From NCBI GenBank assembly GCA_002749535.1, contig MZZL01000398.1, forward strand, positions 838,634 through 902,633: 64,000 bases of DNA, in the 5' to 3' direction. Made by a program: the position numbers and the translations under genes. Below are positions 24,190 to 38,424 of this stretch, piece after piece; positions within the stretch are counted from its first letter, which is position 1; each line of letters opens with the position of its first letter. The DNA comes from Apophysomyces variabilis (taxonomy: Eukaryota > Mucoromycota > Mucoromycetes > Mucorales > Mucoraceae). Below the pieces are notes generated by a model. It had not been told where the DNA came from, ran no database searches, and was given only the letters and a program-made list of their open reading frames with translations.

Positions 24190-26681
24190 ATGGATCCCGG
24201 AAAGGCAGCAGGCGGTTTTGCGAAGAATCCAAGACCTCCAAAGGTAACGCTTGAAAAGGCGCACTTAAGATGATGTCGTCCCTCCGTCAATAACTTTTGG
24301 TATGCGACATAGGTCAAGAACAAGAACCCCGCACCCGTTCAAATCACTGCAGAGCAGATTTTACGTGAAGCTCATGACCGCCGATTAGAACCAGTCCATT
24401 CTATTCCAAAGCAAAAGATTGCCGATTTGGAAGAATTGTCAGAATTTCGACAGCGCAAACGAAAAGAATTTGAAGACAATATCCGAAAAAATCGCTTGAA
24501 CATCAGCAACTGGCTTAAATATGCAGCATGGGAAGATAGTCAAATGGAGTTCCAGAGAGCTCGATCCGTTTATGAACGTGCTTTGGATGTGGAATGGCGT
24601 AATATTGCCATTTGGTTAAGATATATCGAAATGGAGATGAAGAATCGCAATGTCAGCCATGCACGCAATCTGTTGGATCGTGCAACGACATTATTACCAC
24701 GCGTGGATCAGATATGGTATAAATATACATACATGGAGGAAACGCTTGGCGACGTACCCAAAGCACGAAATGTTTTTGAGCGATGGGTGAAATGGGAACC
24801 TGATGAGTCGGCCTGGCAGGCATATATCAAGATGGAATTGCGCTATCATGAACACGATCGAGCTCGGGCAATTTATGAACGATTTGTGAGCATTCATCCA
24901 GAACCAAAAAATTGGATTAAATGGGCAAAGTTTGAAGAAGAACATAATAATTTGGGTAAGAAGTAGTAGTTTGACTGGCATACGAAGACTCAGGCTTATG
25001 AATAGCTAAATGCCGACAAATTTTCACTGAGGCTATCGAATACCTGGGAGAAGACAAGTTGGATCAGAAGGTCTTGGTAGCATTTGCCAAATTTGAGATC
25101 AAATTGAAAGAAGTAAGTCAGCCTATCAAGACTTATTTTTCGGTCCTAAATGAGGTTTTTTGTCCTTCTATTAACACTAGTATGAACGAGCACGGGTGAT
25201 TTTCAAGTACGGATTAGACCGCCTTCCCAAAACTAAATCGCAATCGCTTTATAACCAATACACGAATTTTGAAAAGCAATACGGCGATAAGGAAGGCATC
25301 GAAAATGTCGTTGTTGGAAAGCGACGAGTTCAATATGAAGAAGAGATTGAGGAAAATCCTAAAAACTACGATGTCTGGTTTGACTACGCAAAGCTAGAGG
25401 AGTCTGCGGGTGACGCCACTCGTGTAAGAGAAGTTTACGAGCGGGCAATTGCGCAAGTGCCACCAGCGCAAGAGAAACGATATTGGAGACGATATATCTA
25501 CTTGTGGATTAACTATGCTTTGTATGAGGAACTGGAAACAGAGGTAATTGATACACATTTACTATTTATTTCGCTCAAATCATTTATGTGATTACAGGAC
25601 TTGGAGCGAACTCGTGATATCTACAATGAATGTATCAAGTTAATACCGCATAAGAAATTTACTTTTGCCAAGATCTGGTTACTATTTGCCCAATTCGAAA
25701 TCAGACAACGAAACGTTCAAGCTGCAAGAAAAATACTTGGCAGAGCCATTGGCATGTGCCCCAAAAACAAGTTATTTAAAGGTTATATTGAGCTTGAAAA
25801 GCAGGTACGTTTTGGAACGAAGCAAGCAAGCGGGTTTCTTATAATGTGAGACTAGCTTACGGAATTCGATCGGTGCAGAACGCTTTACACCAAGTACCTT
25901 GAATACAATCCTGCCAACTGCGCAGCATGGATTAAATTTGCAGAGCTTGAAAAACCACTGGAAGAACAGGAACGTTGTCGTGCCATTTTCGAGCTTGCTA
26001 TAAGTCAACCTACTCTTGATATGCCTGAACTTCTGTGGAAAGCTTACATTGGTGAGTTGCTTAAAAGGGAGACTTGTACTGACGATGGGGATAGATTTTG
26101 AAATTGGCGAAGGCGAGTATGAGAAAACTCGCAATCTATATCTGCGATTGTTGGAGCGAACAGAGCATGTCAAGGTTTATATAAGTTTTGCACAGTTTGA
26201 GCTGTCTATAGCAGGAGAAGAAGGTGAAGAAGGAGTTCGACGCGCTCGAAAGATTTTCAACGACGCATATGACAGTATGAAACGTAAAGAGTTGAAGGAG
26301 GAGGTAAAATTATTACGGGCTTTTTTAGTCATCGAACTCACTCAGATTTTTCTTAAAATAACAGCGTGTGCTGCTTCTTGAAGCATGGAAAGACTTTGAA
26401 GAAAATTATGGCACAGAGGAGACTCAAGATGTTGTCAATAAGAAAATGCCGAAAGTTGTTAAGAAGAGAAGAAGAGCAGAGGATTCAACGGAAGACAACA
26501 TTATATCGGAAGAATACTTTGACTACATATTCCCTGATGACAATGTACAAACTGGTAGTCTCAAGCTGTTGCAGATGTCACAGGCTTGGAAACAAGCGGT
26601 AAGGGACCTGAAGTGGTTCACTAACACACTAACTAACTCGTCCTCCAGCAAAAGCAAGCACAAGAAGAAGAACAATCATGA
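24190..26681 (+). CDS. CLF1: Pre-mRNA splicing factor Clf1 / Crooked neck (Syf3)
   Basis: HAT-repeat scaffold of the Prp19-associated (NineTeen) complex, needed for spliceosome activation; nuclear. Nine exons give about 680 residues, the usual size (fission yeast Cwf4 674). Exon 1 is 24190-24243 ([18 protein letters not shown]), then 24313 onward with [18 protein letters not shown], a hallmark N-terminus of the family. HAT units repeat throughout, such as [83 protein letters not shown] and AWIKFAELE. The last exon (about 26649-26681) encodes [10 protein letters not shown]. Introns are about 50-75 nt. No unusual breaks. It is convergent with the aldehyde dehydrogenase, stop to stop 107 bp. Confidence 0.96.
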
Positions 26682-26788
26682 TTATTTTGTTTATTTCCGT
26701 GTGCAGTAGATAATAAACTATAGCACTTGTGTGTGTGGGGGGAAAGATATACGATAATCTAATACTAATCAATTGATGATCTTAATAT

Positions 26789-28962
26789 TTAAAGTTTGCT
26801 TTGTTCATTTTTTCGTGCAAAAAACAGATTCCATGAGGCAGCACAAACAGTCATAAACTCCTTCACCTTTGCACCAGCTGCTGCCGGCAAGCCGTAAACC
26901 ATGACACCCATCAAGGTATGCTTATCGGCGTTATATGGAGGATACCTTACGGTCATTGCGCCTTCCATTCCGGACGTTTTAACCATTGTAGCGCGCTCGT
27001 GCGTAAAAGTATAAAAGGATTTGTCACCATGATATGAGCCCATTCCGGATGGACCTACACCGCCAAACGGCAGAGACATTTCTAAGATTTGCATCAAGGT
27101 ATCGTTGACTAAGACACCTCCCGAGTTGGTTCTGTCAAGAACTTGAAAGGAAATTAGGCACTCATGCTCGTCAAAAATGTGCTTCAACTTACTCGTGTTG
27201 TACACAGCTTTATCTTCAGTGAAAATATACATCGCTAATGGCGAGTCTCTGGGTTGCATTATGTAAGAGTCATCTTTTGAAGAAAAGAGCTAAAATTACC
27301 TGCTATTAATAATGTTCACCGCTTCATCGATGTCCTTGACAGCAATCACCGGTAAAATAGGACCTTTGCTAAAGTTAGCCTCCACAAAATCCGTGTAACC
27401 ACAACATACCAAATATTTCTTGTTCCATTAAATTAGGGTCGTTGTGCTTGACGGATTTTATGATTGTGGGAGCGATATACAAGTCTTCTCGATCGGACTT
27501 GCCACCCACCACGATGCTGTTAGGATCCGACGAGTCGATTATGTTTTGTAACCGATCGAATTGGCGATGGTTGACGATACGTCCATATGATTCTGACTGT
27601 TGTGGATTTTCTGAATAATACTTGATCAGAGTCTTTTGGAATGCGGCGATCAGTTCATCCGCTTTGCTCTCGGCAACCAGAACATAATCTGGCGCTACAC
27701 ATGTCTATTACGTCCGACTCATATTTTCAGATCTTCACCTTTTCTTTTTATTTCTTTCTTTTCTTTTACCTGTCCATTGTTGTAGAACTTTCCAAACATT
27801 AAACGATTGGCAGCAACCTGAATATTTGCATCTTCAGCTACGATGGCAGGCCTAGCACGTGAAATGAAAAATTAGATTCATTAGTCTGTGATACTGCGAG
27901 TGACCCATACGATTTGCCACCCAATTCGAGGGTCACAGGCGTCAGGTGTCGCGAGGCGGCTGCCATAACGATCTTGCCCACCGTGCCGTTGCCAGTATAG
28001 AAGATATGGTCAAACTTCTGCTCTGAAAGGTGCGACCAATTCAAATAGTTAGCTTCATGAAACGCAGACGGATACCCATATGTTCGTTTCATACCAAGCA
28101 ATAAGGTGGTTTCTTCGACAGCACCATTGACAAGCACATAAGCACGCTGGTCCAAATATTTTGGAACCAATCTGGCAACAACCTCAGCCGTATGTGCAGA
28201 TACCTCGGAGGGCTATCGTAAAATATAGAATATGATGAGTGAGCTTAAAAAAGAAAGAAAGAAACCAACAAATCCATTTCACGTGCTACCTTCATCACCA
28301 CACAATTGCCTGAGGCGATAGCACCTACAACTGGTAGGAACAATAAATGGACCTATATGCTTCGTATAAATACAGAAAGTAAGTGAAGTGTAAGCAGACA
28401 CTTTACTGGATAGTTCCAAGCGCCTATACGTTTTTAAAGGGTGAGAATAAATATGGGAGTACAGTATACATTGAATTACCAATGATTAGTACGACGCCTT
28501 TTGGCTCTTTGCGAATGTAAGTTTTGTCACGCGAGTGTATCCGGAATCGCTTGACCGTGTGCTCAGGTTTTGCCAAACGGTCAAGATGCTAATAGATTTT
28601 ATTACCATGGTGAATAAAGGTATATAAGCATCTTCTCGTTTCATGTGTTTGCTTTACCTTGAGCATGTATAGGATTTCGTCGACAATAGGCGCGATCTCA
28701 CCGGTATCAGCTTCCAGTTTATGCTTATGCAAATCTTTCCACACAGCATCCATCAGTTCTTCTTTGTTTTCCAACAGCAAGCGCTGTAAATTTTGCAACT
28801 GTTCTCTGCGGAAGGTCAAGCCTTTTGTAAGACCTGCAAGAGAGGGGGTTATGAGTGGCAGGACGTTGAACAGTTTGTTCTGTTACCTGTCATGAACTGT
28901 TGACGTAGCTCTCGTACAATGGAGGGTATTTTTTCTTTGTCAGTGTATTTGAGTTCGACCAT
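26789..28962 (-). CDS. Aldehyde dehydrogenase, ALDH3 (fatty aldehyde) type
   Basis: NAD(P)-dependent oxidation of fatty or aromatic aldehydes to acids; yeast counterpart Hfd1. About eleven short exons from ATG 28962 ([20 protein letters not shown]) give about 490 residues. Family blocks in order: [99 protein letters not shown] with the general base Glu, then the catalytic-cysteine block [15 protein letters not shown] (about 27676-27715), [25 protein letters not shown] and [20 protein letters not shown]. Several introns interrupt these motifs exactly, so frames read without splicing look broken; the gene itself appears intact. A hydrophobic C-terminal helix ([11 protein letters not shown]) may aid membrane association. 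Confidence 0.93.
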
Positions 28963-30381
28963 GGTAAAACGAGAAAAAGAAATTGGACTGAAGACGTGCT
29001 TTGGTTGATCAATGCGGTATTTAAATAGTTGTTTCCGTCGGCAAATCAAACGTTAAATCTGTTTTGGGCATAAAGCAGCTTACAGGACCTTTTAGGTTAA
29101 GTTTTTCCCACTGGCATTGGAACGGATATTCAATTGGATAATTGAATAAACCCGAATGATAGAAGTAAACAGGCACTTCCGCCAACGACCTGATTTAAGC
29201 CTAACGCTTCCCTAATGGTCTTATACTTGTCGTTTGATCTATCCTTAAATGATTGCATTCTTTTTCTTTTCTTGCCGGATGTCTCCGGTCTTATGTATGC
29301 TATAAGATCATTGTACACCTTTAGATAATGAACCACTAAAGGTCGTTGAACGGCATATACGTTAAACGATAAATTAGAGCGCATTTCCATATTTACATAC
29401 TAAACTGCAAATTACGCACATGACAAAACGAAAAGGTTGCAAATAAAGCAATGTACTGAGCCAATTGCATTGAAGCTTCAAGGATGCGCTTCGCTAGCAT
29501 ACAAACGCATTTTAACAACCGTGCAGTTAAGGCAAACAGAGTGTTCCAGACACAGCTTGACATCGACATGTTGCGACCTGAAGCTATCAAAGTCTATAGG
29601 GACTGTATTAACTAATGACCAGAACCCCAAAAGGATTTAGTTTTGTGGTTGTAATTGCAAGATAGTATACCTTAAAGATATAAATATGCAACTAGACGAT
29701 GTCAAACAGAGGCACGAGTTGTGTTACCTTGCAAACCGTGAAGAGAGATGCTTAAGAATGGCTATCTTATTTCAGCATCGATAGATGATAGCTCAAGCAA
29801 AACAGAGACGTTTTATGTTTTTATTCTCTTTGATTTATAGTCAACACATTAAATGCAGTATATTTACACAAATTATGATTTGTTTACAAAGGTCATGTCC
29901 GCGTGTGCAAGTGTACTTCTCTAAAAAGCGTTAGCTGTATTTGCTGATGCTCATGGATTGCAACATTCAAAAAAGACCCGGATTTGCTTATGATTTTCTG
30001 TCTCTCAAGAAAGCAGAAACGGAAACATTCAATGCTGGGTGCATTAGACAGTCATAGAGAATTCCTGTTTGATAACCTTCAACTTACGGGTTATAGGAGG
30101 AAGTACTATGGTCTATTAGCCATAATTTTATTCGCTGCAAGTAATATCAATTTTACCCTATGATCAAGTCCACTGTTCTAGCAATCAGTATTTTTATAGT
30201 ACGTTATTAGTAAGAAAGACTGTGACCAAACCAAGGGATATCACTGTCCAGATTCTTCAGTGAACTGTTGAGGCCCATGTGTGTGAACGCGATTCCCGCC
30301 AATAGCGGGAGTTAAAGTGTAGGGAACACAAACCAGTCTTATAACTTCTTTTCCCTCTTCGCACATTTCCTGGCAGTTAAA
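28963..30381. other. 1.4-kb spacer
   Basis: No recognised gene. An 86-codon frame at 29130-29390 (-) contains a basic patch (GKKRKRMQSFKD) but matches nothing I know. The left part is the aldehyde dehydrogenase promoter, the right part that of MED8. Confidence 0.5.
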
Positions 30382-31116
30382 ATGGAGCTGCAGCATACAC
30401 AGCCTAGCCTTGATCCTAACACGATCCAAGAATTAGAAGCATTGCGCGGAAAGCTTTCATCACTCCAAGAGACTTTGGTCACTCAGATCGCCTATATCAA
30501 AGAACCAAAGTATCCGCTCACATGGCCAGATCTCCTCAACAAGTTCAACATGCTTACAGCGAAATTCGCTTCCTTGTCTGAGGATTTCTACAGCTATACA
30601 GAGACTGGAAGTAATGCAACACTACCAAAACTTATGCTACATCCTTATATACCCACTGCGAGTGAACAGGAAACCAACATTTTGAGTATCCTTTTACGTA
30701 CGAAACTGATCCCGGATATCGAACGGCTGGAGGCAGAGACACAGTCAGCTATTGCACGCGAATTGCTTGAACCGCATCAGGATAATACACGCAGTAATCT
30801 CGAAAACGATGAACAATGGATACGTACGCGACTGGATCAATGGTCGGAATTACGCCAGCGTCATGATCGTTTGGCTGTAGATGCTATGAATTTTGTATCT
30901 GATTTGGTGAATGATCACCGTGATTCCTTCCTGCAGCGTTATGAAGAAGAGGAAGAGGACAAGACAGAGCCAGAATGGGTTAAAATGGGCTTTCCATCAG
31001 AAAGCATTTGGCGCAAATGGAAACTGGAATGCATGGTAAACTTCTACAGCAGCGGGAAGGAAGAATTGGCAGGAAGTGATCTGAAGAAGCTGGCAGTACC
31101 TAATAAAACTCAATGA
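30382..31116 (+). CDS. MED8: Mediator of RNA polymerase II transcription subunit 8
   Basis: Intronless 244-residue protein of the Mediator head module, which links activators to RNA polymerase II. The N-terminal helices LDPNTIQELEALRGKLSSLQ and PLTWPDLLNKFNMLTAKFAS (with SLSEDFYSY) and the following LHPYIP segment match the Med8 family. Long helices LIPDIERLEAETQSAIAREL and QWSELRQRHDRLAVDAMNFV follow, and an acidic EEEEED run precedes the C-terminus. Length agrees with fungal Med8 (about 200-250). It stands alone, without close neighbours. Confidence 0.9.
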   Translation: MELQHTQPSLDPNTIQELEALRGKLSSLQETLVTQIAYIKEPKYPLTWPDLLNKFNMLTAKFASLSEDFYSYTETGSNATLPKLMLHPYIPTASEQETNILSILLRTKLIPDIERLEAETQSAIARELLEPHQDNTRSNLENDEQWIRTRLDQWSELRQRHDRLAVDAMNFVSDLVNDHRDSFLQRYEEEEEDKTEPEWVKMGFPSESIWRKWKLECMVNFYSSGKEELAGSDLKKLAVPNKTQ

Positions 31117-31829
31117 ATGGAGCAAAAAAGTAACTAGCCTGTAACACCTTTGCATGACAGTACAATGCAAAAGCAGGTAGCTGAACGTTCAAGATCGTGT
31201 AGCACTGTATAAATTCAGTGGAATGGACGTTCTTTTAGTTGATCTGACATAAGTAGCAGATGCTCTCTGACGCAATAGTTTACACTATCCAATTTTCAAC
31301 TGTTAAAATCACTTGCAACAATATGGGCTATATGTGGATCAGTTATGTCTTAGGCGACAAATTGTGAATGTGGGAATTAATTTTTTGCAAGGCATCACTT
31401 AGAGCTACTTTTGCACCAGCTAATAGGATACCGTTGCGCTGACAGGAGTTAAAAGTTTATGCAACGTAAAGAAAAGGGCTCCGGTAATAATGGCTGGAGC
31501 AATTGAATAGAGTTCTACGGTTTTTAAGAGTTTCAAACTGCGAGCAACGTAAGGTGCGAACAGTGAAAAGCTTACAAGGATTAAGGGAAGCTCGTTCAAT
31601 TGTATCTTCAATAATAACCCTAGCAATATCAAACAAAAGAAACCGCTCTATTGTTTATTGTCTGTATTGTTTACTACGAGTCCCTAAAGCAGACCTTTTA
31701 GATTGTATATCTTTGTAAACGGTGTATGTAGGTGTAGACTTTTTGGGTAGATCCTCTGAAGTAAAGGATAATTAACACTGGGTCGATATCTGGCGTGAAT
31801 TCAGCCGCCTTGCTGCAGTGTTTACGAAG
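31117..31829. other. Spacer after MED8
   Basis: No gene recognised; open frames are short. The sequence leads into the decayed gene that starts near 31830. Confidence 0.45.
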
Positions 31830-32660
31830 GTTTCTTTTATCATAGTCCGACCTGTGTCTCAGCATCAGTCTCTCAGAAGGTATCACAATAGGTGGTCATA
31901 TAGGTATCTGTGCTGGCTCAATTGGTATAGTTCGACTGCTGACTGGGAGTTTTCGTGCTTCTGCTCCAGCAGTAGAAGAACAAAGATGGAAGTAATGCAT
32001 GGGTAGTAAATACTCCTTCTCGTCTTCTAGCAGGACTGCCAGCACTATGACCGTGTTTGGTTTTTCTCTCGCCTCTTGTTCTTCCTTTGTTCTTGCATAT
32101 TTTCAGTGCGACTGACAGAAGTGAATGCATAGAGTGTTTAGATCTCGTTCATCGCGCACCAGATTGGACCTTCTTGTCGCGGCTAGAGGGATTATAGGAA
32201 CAGCTTATTGCCGGAAGCGGAAATCAAACACTCTTATACTGAATATTTTACTGGTTACTACTACTTCAAGGATTATACAACTCATTTCGTTGGCTGAAAG
32301 ATCCCCGGATATGTTGCCGGAGCTACCTAGAGATTTCAAGTCAGCTTAAGAGATGCATGAGAGACAAATGTCGAAATTACGTTGCATTCCTATTATGGAA
32401 TTCTTACTGTGATCTTTCCATTTCTGTGTAATGGAACGGCAGGTTAGATTTTTCCGGACCGCCAGATCAACAAAAGCAAGCCAAATCAGAACCCACAACT
32501 CGTTGGATGGATATTATATTCTACATCGTTACATTCAGTTTTATCATGTATGAATTGGATAATGTGAGATTTTCAATATCTGGTGGGGAAACGAGCATAT
32601 CTAGTAGAATCATAGTCGAGAAATACGGCAAATATATCACCGCTTGTCCCGATATGATTT
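31830..32660 (+). pseudogene. Decayed gene of unknown family, probably membrane protein
   Basis: One frame stays coding-like for about 178 codons (32120-32657) but carries three in-frame stops (TAG near 32189, TGA near 32240, TAA near 32430). Its translation has hydrophobic blocks FYWLLLLQGLYNSFRW and MDIIFYIVTFSFIMYELDN, the latter ending at a good donor (GTGAGA). Upstream, a second block in another frame (SLSEGITIGGHIGICAGSIG, about 31870-31930) precedes a T-rich acceptor (TTTTCAG at about 32099-32105). Exon-like blocks with splice motifs but broken frames suggest a gene that lost function. I do not recognise the parent; polytopic channel-like proteins are one possibility. It could also be two unrelated exons read together. 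Confidence 0.4.
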
Positions 32661-32916
32661 AAGCCCGATCGGCTGCCGCTCGATGCCGACCTAAATGACA
32701 TGTTTAACTGGGTTACTGAGAGGTGATTCTACTGCAGATCTGAAGGTTTTTGATTCGCAAAATCAAATGCCGCTAGAGGGTAATACCCGATCCAGGTGTT
32801 TCAACATGGGCATTATCCCGGATGAGTCAATCTTTTGTTCCGAAGGGCACACTGCAATAGTATAAAATGGAGTGCCATAGCAAACAAGGTAGTGGTCATC
32901 TTAAACTACTTAAAAA
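32661..32916. other. 5' flank of the DUF1772 gene
   Basis: A TATA-like TATAAAAT occurs at about 32860-32867, some 50 nt before the ATG at 32917. Nothing else recognised. Confidence 0.3.
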
Positions 32917-33360
32917 ATGGCTTCTTTGGCGACACTCGTTCAATCTCCCCATCTGCTTGCGATTCTCGGCAGCGGCGTGTTTACCGGTTTTGCTCTCTCG
33001 ATCAACTTGATCTCAGTACCCGCCATCAATGCCACGTCCGATCCCCTACCCTCCTTTGCTGTTACGTATCACAGAGGCAAGGTTTTTGCTATGACCACAT
33101 TTGTCACAGCAGCTGCAGGCCACTTTGCCTGCTACTACTATACAAGAAGCATGCCTCATCTCTGGGGCGGTCTTTTCTCCTTGGCACCTTTTCCTATAAC
33201 TATGTTTATGATGCCCACCATCAAACGTCTGCTGGCTATGCAAGGAAAAGAATACAATAAGGCGGTGGTTCTGGATTTGGTGTCAAACTGGAACACAATG
33301 CACTGGATTCGTACTGGCTGTGGCGCAGTCGCATTTGTCCTTGCAATCCTCTATCAATAA
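32917..33360 (+). CDS. DUF1772 (anthrone oxygenase-like) integral membrane protein
   Basis: Intronless 147-residue protein with four predicted membrane helices: LLAILGSGVFTGFALSINLI, MTTFVTAAAGHFACYYY, LWGGLFSLAPFPITMFMM and WIRTGCGAVAFVLAILYQ. The order, the PTIKRLLAM block after helix three and the NWNTMHWIRTG block before helix four match the DUF1772 family, which includes fungal anthrone oxygenases. In secondary-metabolite clusters these oxidise anthrones, but no polyketide synthase is nearby, so here the substrate is unknown and the similarity is at family level only. The ATG at 32917 is the only sensible start. Confidence 0.8.
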   Translation: MASLATLVQSPHLLAILGSGVFTGFALSINLISVPAINATSDPLPSFAVTYHRGKVFAMTTFVTAAAGHFACYYYTRSMPHLWGGLFSLAPFPITMFMMPTIKRLLAMQGKEYNKAVVLDLVSNWNTMHWIRTGCGAVAFVLAILYQ

Positions 33361-34653
33361 AAAGTACTATCGTATCCGACATGATTACATCATTATATCA
33401 GTGGATAAAATAGCTGATCTAGGTTATCAGTGAACATGTCAGCTATAATTACTGCACGGATCAGGTTACACTAACATCTTCATATTCTATTCACCTGTTG
33501 CTGAGGCATCAGCGGACACAGAGTATCAAAAGACAGAAGCTTAACGTGTCAGTACCGATCAGATCCTGCGTATCACCAGCGAATGCAATTTATTTCATGT
33601 GGGGTTGCAACGCAACATCTCCGACCCACTGCAAGATTGGAGTCTTGGACTAGTACAAACTACCTTGCGAAATACTGTATTTCTTGCTTAACTACATATA
33701 GTCGATCAGGGGCCAGAATAGTTCAATAGAAACTGCAGGACGCAGGCAGAAACCCATACCTTCCACCCTTGATCTCTACCATTTCGGGAACGCAAATGGG
33801 AAACATAGTGTCAATATGAGCGAAAAATAATGTAAGCAACTGTGCTACATTTCCACTTTCTATTCTTTTTTCCCAGATTCCAATTCATGTTCGGTTTATT
33901 CGATGTATTACTGAGACATGCAGTGGAAAAACTGCTTAAGATGGATCAGGTCTTCGAACTATTACCAGGACAATAGACTCTTGAGAGAGATTGGTTACTG
34001 GTGTAATCATCATATTTAATATTGCGTAGATTGAGATCTTACGTTGTCTAGGGGAATATCACAACGTCAAAGGTGGCGGTATCAGATTGCCTACAAAAGA
34101 ATACGTACCACGTAGAGTTGCTCCTTTTGTAGTTTTCTGCTATTTAAATTAAATTTTTATTTTAATTAAGTGACATATGATTTCCTCCATTAAATCCTCC
34201 CTTTCTGATGTTTGGGTCGTATGATAAAACATCGAAGTACATTAAGGGGACATTGTGACGCTAACTTACGGTCATCAGATTTGGATGCAGGTTCTTGTTA
34301 GATACCAAGAGTGCTCCAGCGTCAAACGTTATGTAAATATATGACAGTAAACAAGACTATGAATACATAGTAATTATACACCAATTGACCCTTCTATTCA
34401 ATAAACAGAGATGAATAGATGGAAGGAGAGCTAGCGTGTGCAACACATCATAACCACTCGAAACTTCAGTTCATGTGGCGGAGTTTGTAATGCGTCAAAG
34501 TCACGACGAGCGAAAACCTGAGCTGTTTTCCAACAGAACCAGAGTTCATCTTGTCCTTTTTCCCCTTTCTCACTTCTTCGGATTGGTGTTAATACCGTCT
34601 CCTTGTATCTATTGAACTATTTTTCTTGCTGAATCCTCTCAGAAAACGTCATC
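33361..34653. other. 1.3-kb spacer
   Basis: No gene recognised; no open frame of note on either strand. Its right end is a pyrimidine-rich promoter (about 34551-34640) of the poly(A) polymerase gene. Confidence 0.5.
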
Positions 34654-36947
<2,294 letters not shown>

Positions 36948-38424
36948 CAATCACGTTTGGCTGTGAGTAACATTATCCAAAACCCTTTTTGCTTTTTACC
37001 TGCACTTGTTTTCAGTAATCATTACCTTTTACTCGGGAGGGCGTAAGGATTTTCAATATCCTATGTTGTTCAAGGGAGTTGCATTATAGAAGTGATATTT
37101 GATTCCAGTTATCCTTTCTTTTCTTTTTCTTTTTTTTCTTCTTTTCTCTTCTATGTGGTGCCTACTTAGAAAATCCGATTTACTTTCTTTTCTTTTTTTT
37201 TCCATTTCGTTTGTACATATCAAAACTTCTAAAAAAACATAATAAAAACAAATATGAAACGAGATTCTATTTCTGCAAAAAAAAAGTTTGTTTATACTAA
37301 CTGCATCCTGTTCTCGTATGGTCGGGCAGATTGGGAGAGGGTGAACTGTTGCCGAAATTGCCAAGCACTAACTGTTCATTAGATCAGCTCTACATGAACG
37401 AAAACCATTTATGTAATACCGTCGTCAGCACCATTGGTTTATTGTCCCAAAACTTTTACTGGGTAACAACGTTTTCCCTATCAGTAGGGTTTTGAGTTAT
37501 ACCGGGGCAAAATATGTTGTTTGGTTATACGATGGGAACCTTCTAATGTTCTACACGTCTATCTGGTCCATATTTTTTTGTATTTACTGTACTTCATGTG
37601 GTTCATGTTCTTTTACCTCTATACACATTCTAATAATGGTCCCTTTGCCATCACCATACATAAACTGAACACTCATTTTTAGCATAATATTTCAGCAGTG
37701 TCTTGATGATAGAAGGACACATCGCATCGAGAACGCTGCATATCTATCGGAACGACATCGCTTTCGGGAAAAATATGTATTCTCCTTAAGAGTCTTTTAC
37801 TGCAAATCTGCATTTAGCCGACCATATCATAATGCTGTTATACTAAGTTCTAACTTTGTGATCTTGCATACAAATTCTGTTGAGATAATAGCTTTCTCTC
37901 CATCTAGTCGATGTATCCTTCGCTACTGAGCTAACTTTAAGGCTATGAAACAATGAAGGATCATACTCCTTTTAAAACTTGTACAATTAAAATTACAAAA
38001 AACTACATTTCAATGAGGAAAGCAGTTGGATACACCCATTATACTTCTGATTTTAGCATTTGCAGGCGTGTAGCATGGGTATAATCTTTTCAGGAGAGCC
38101 TGTTTTTGCCCTAACTTGTCTTCAGCTTTTAAGTGAATCAGCCGCATAAATGAATGGTTTTGGAGGGCAATACATCCTTTGAATTTTATAGCTAACTATT
38201 CCCCCATACCAGCCATGGACAGAAGTTTACAGGTAGGGCAACACAAGAAGCTCGTGCATTTTTTTCTCAGCTCTTTGGCGGTGTCCGTGACTTTTTGCAA
38301 AGTCGCTCGTCTTTTGCAGCAATAGCCGGCAGCTAATGGCCGAAGCATTTCATCGATTGCTTGCAGATACTTCGGAAGAACTCCATCTCCTGACGGGTAG
38401 CTCATCCATATCTAAATAGGACTT
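36948..38424. other. 1.5-kb spacer, T-rich
   Basis: Long pyrimidine tracts at 37105-37205 and no recognised gene. A short open stretch from an ATG at 38336 (MAEAFHRLLADTSEELHLLT) could be a first exon of the Sel1 gene, but joining it would need a 23-nt intron. Confidence 0.45.

Noticed and set aside
29130..29390. 86-codon minus-strand frame with basic patch
   Set aside because: No recognised domain or partner exon; could be a transposon scrap, but nothing supports it.
31908..31975. tRNA-like stretch (GGCTCAATTGGTATAGTT with a TGCTGG/CCAGCA pair)
   Set aside because: The D-arm-like sequence is suggestive, but there is no T-arm (GGTTCRA) or anticodon stem, and the stretch fits the decayed coding frame.
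38196..38405. 69-codon minus-strand frame opposite the Sel1 5' region
   Set aside because: No homology seen, and it overlaps the putative 5' region of the Sel1 gene on the other strand.
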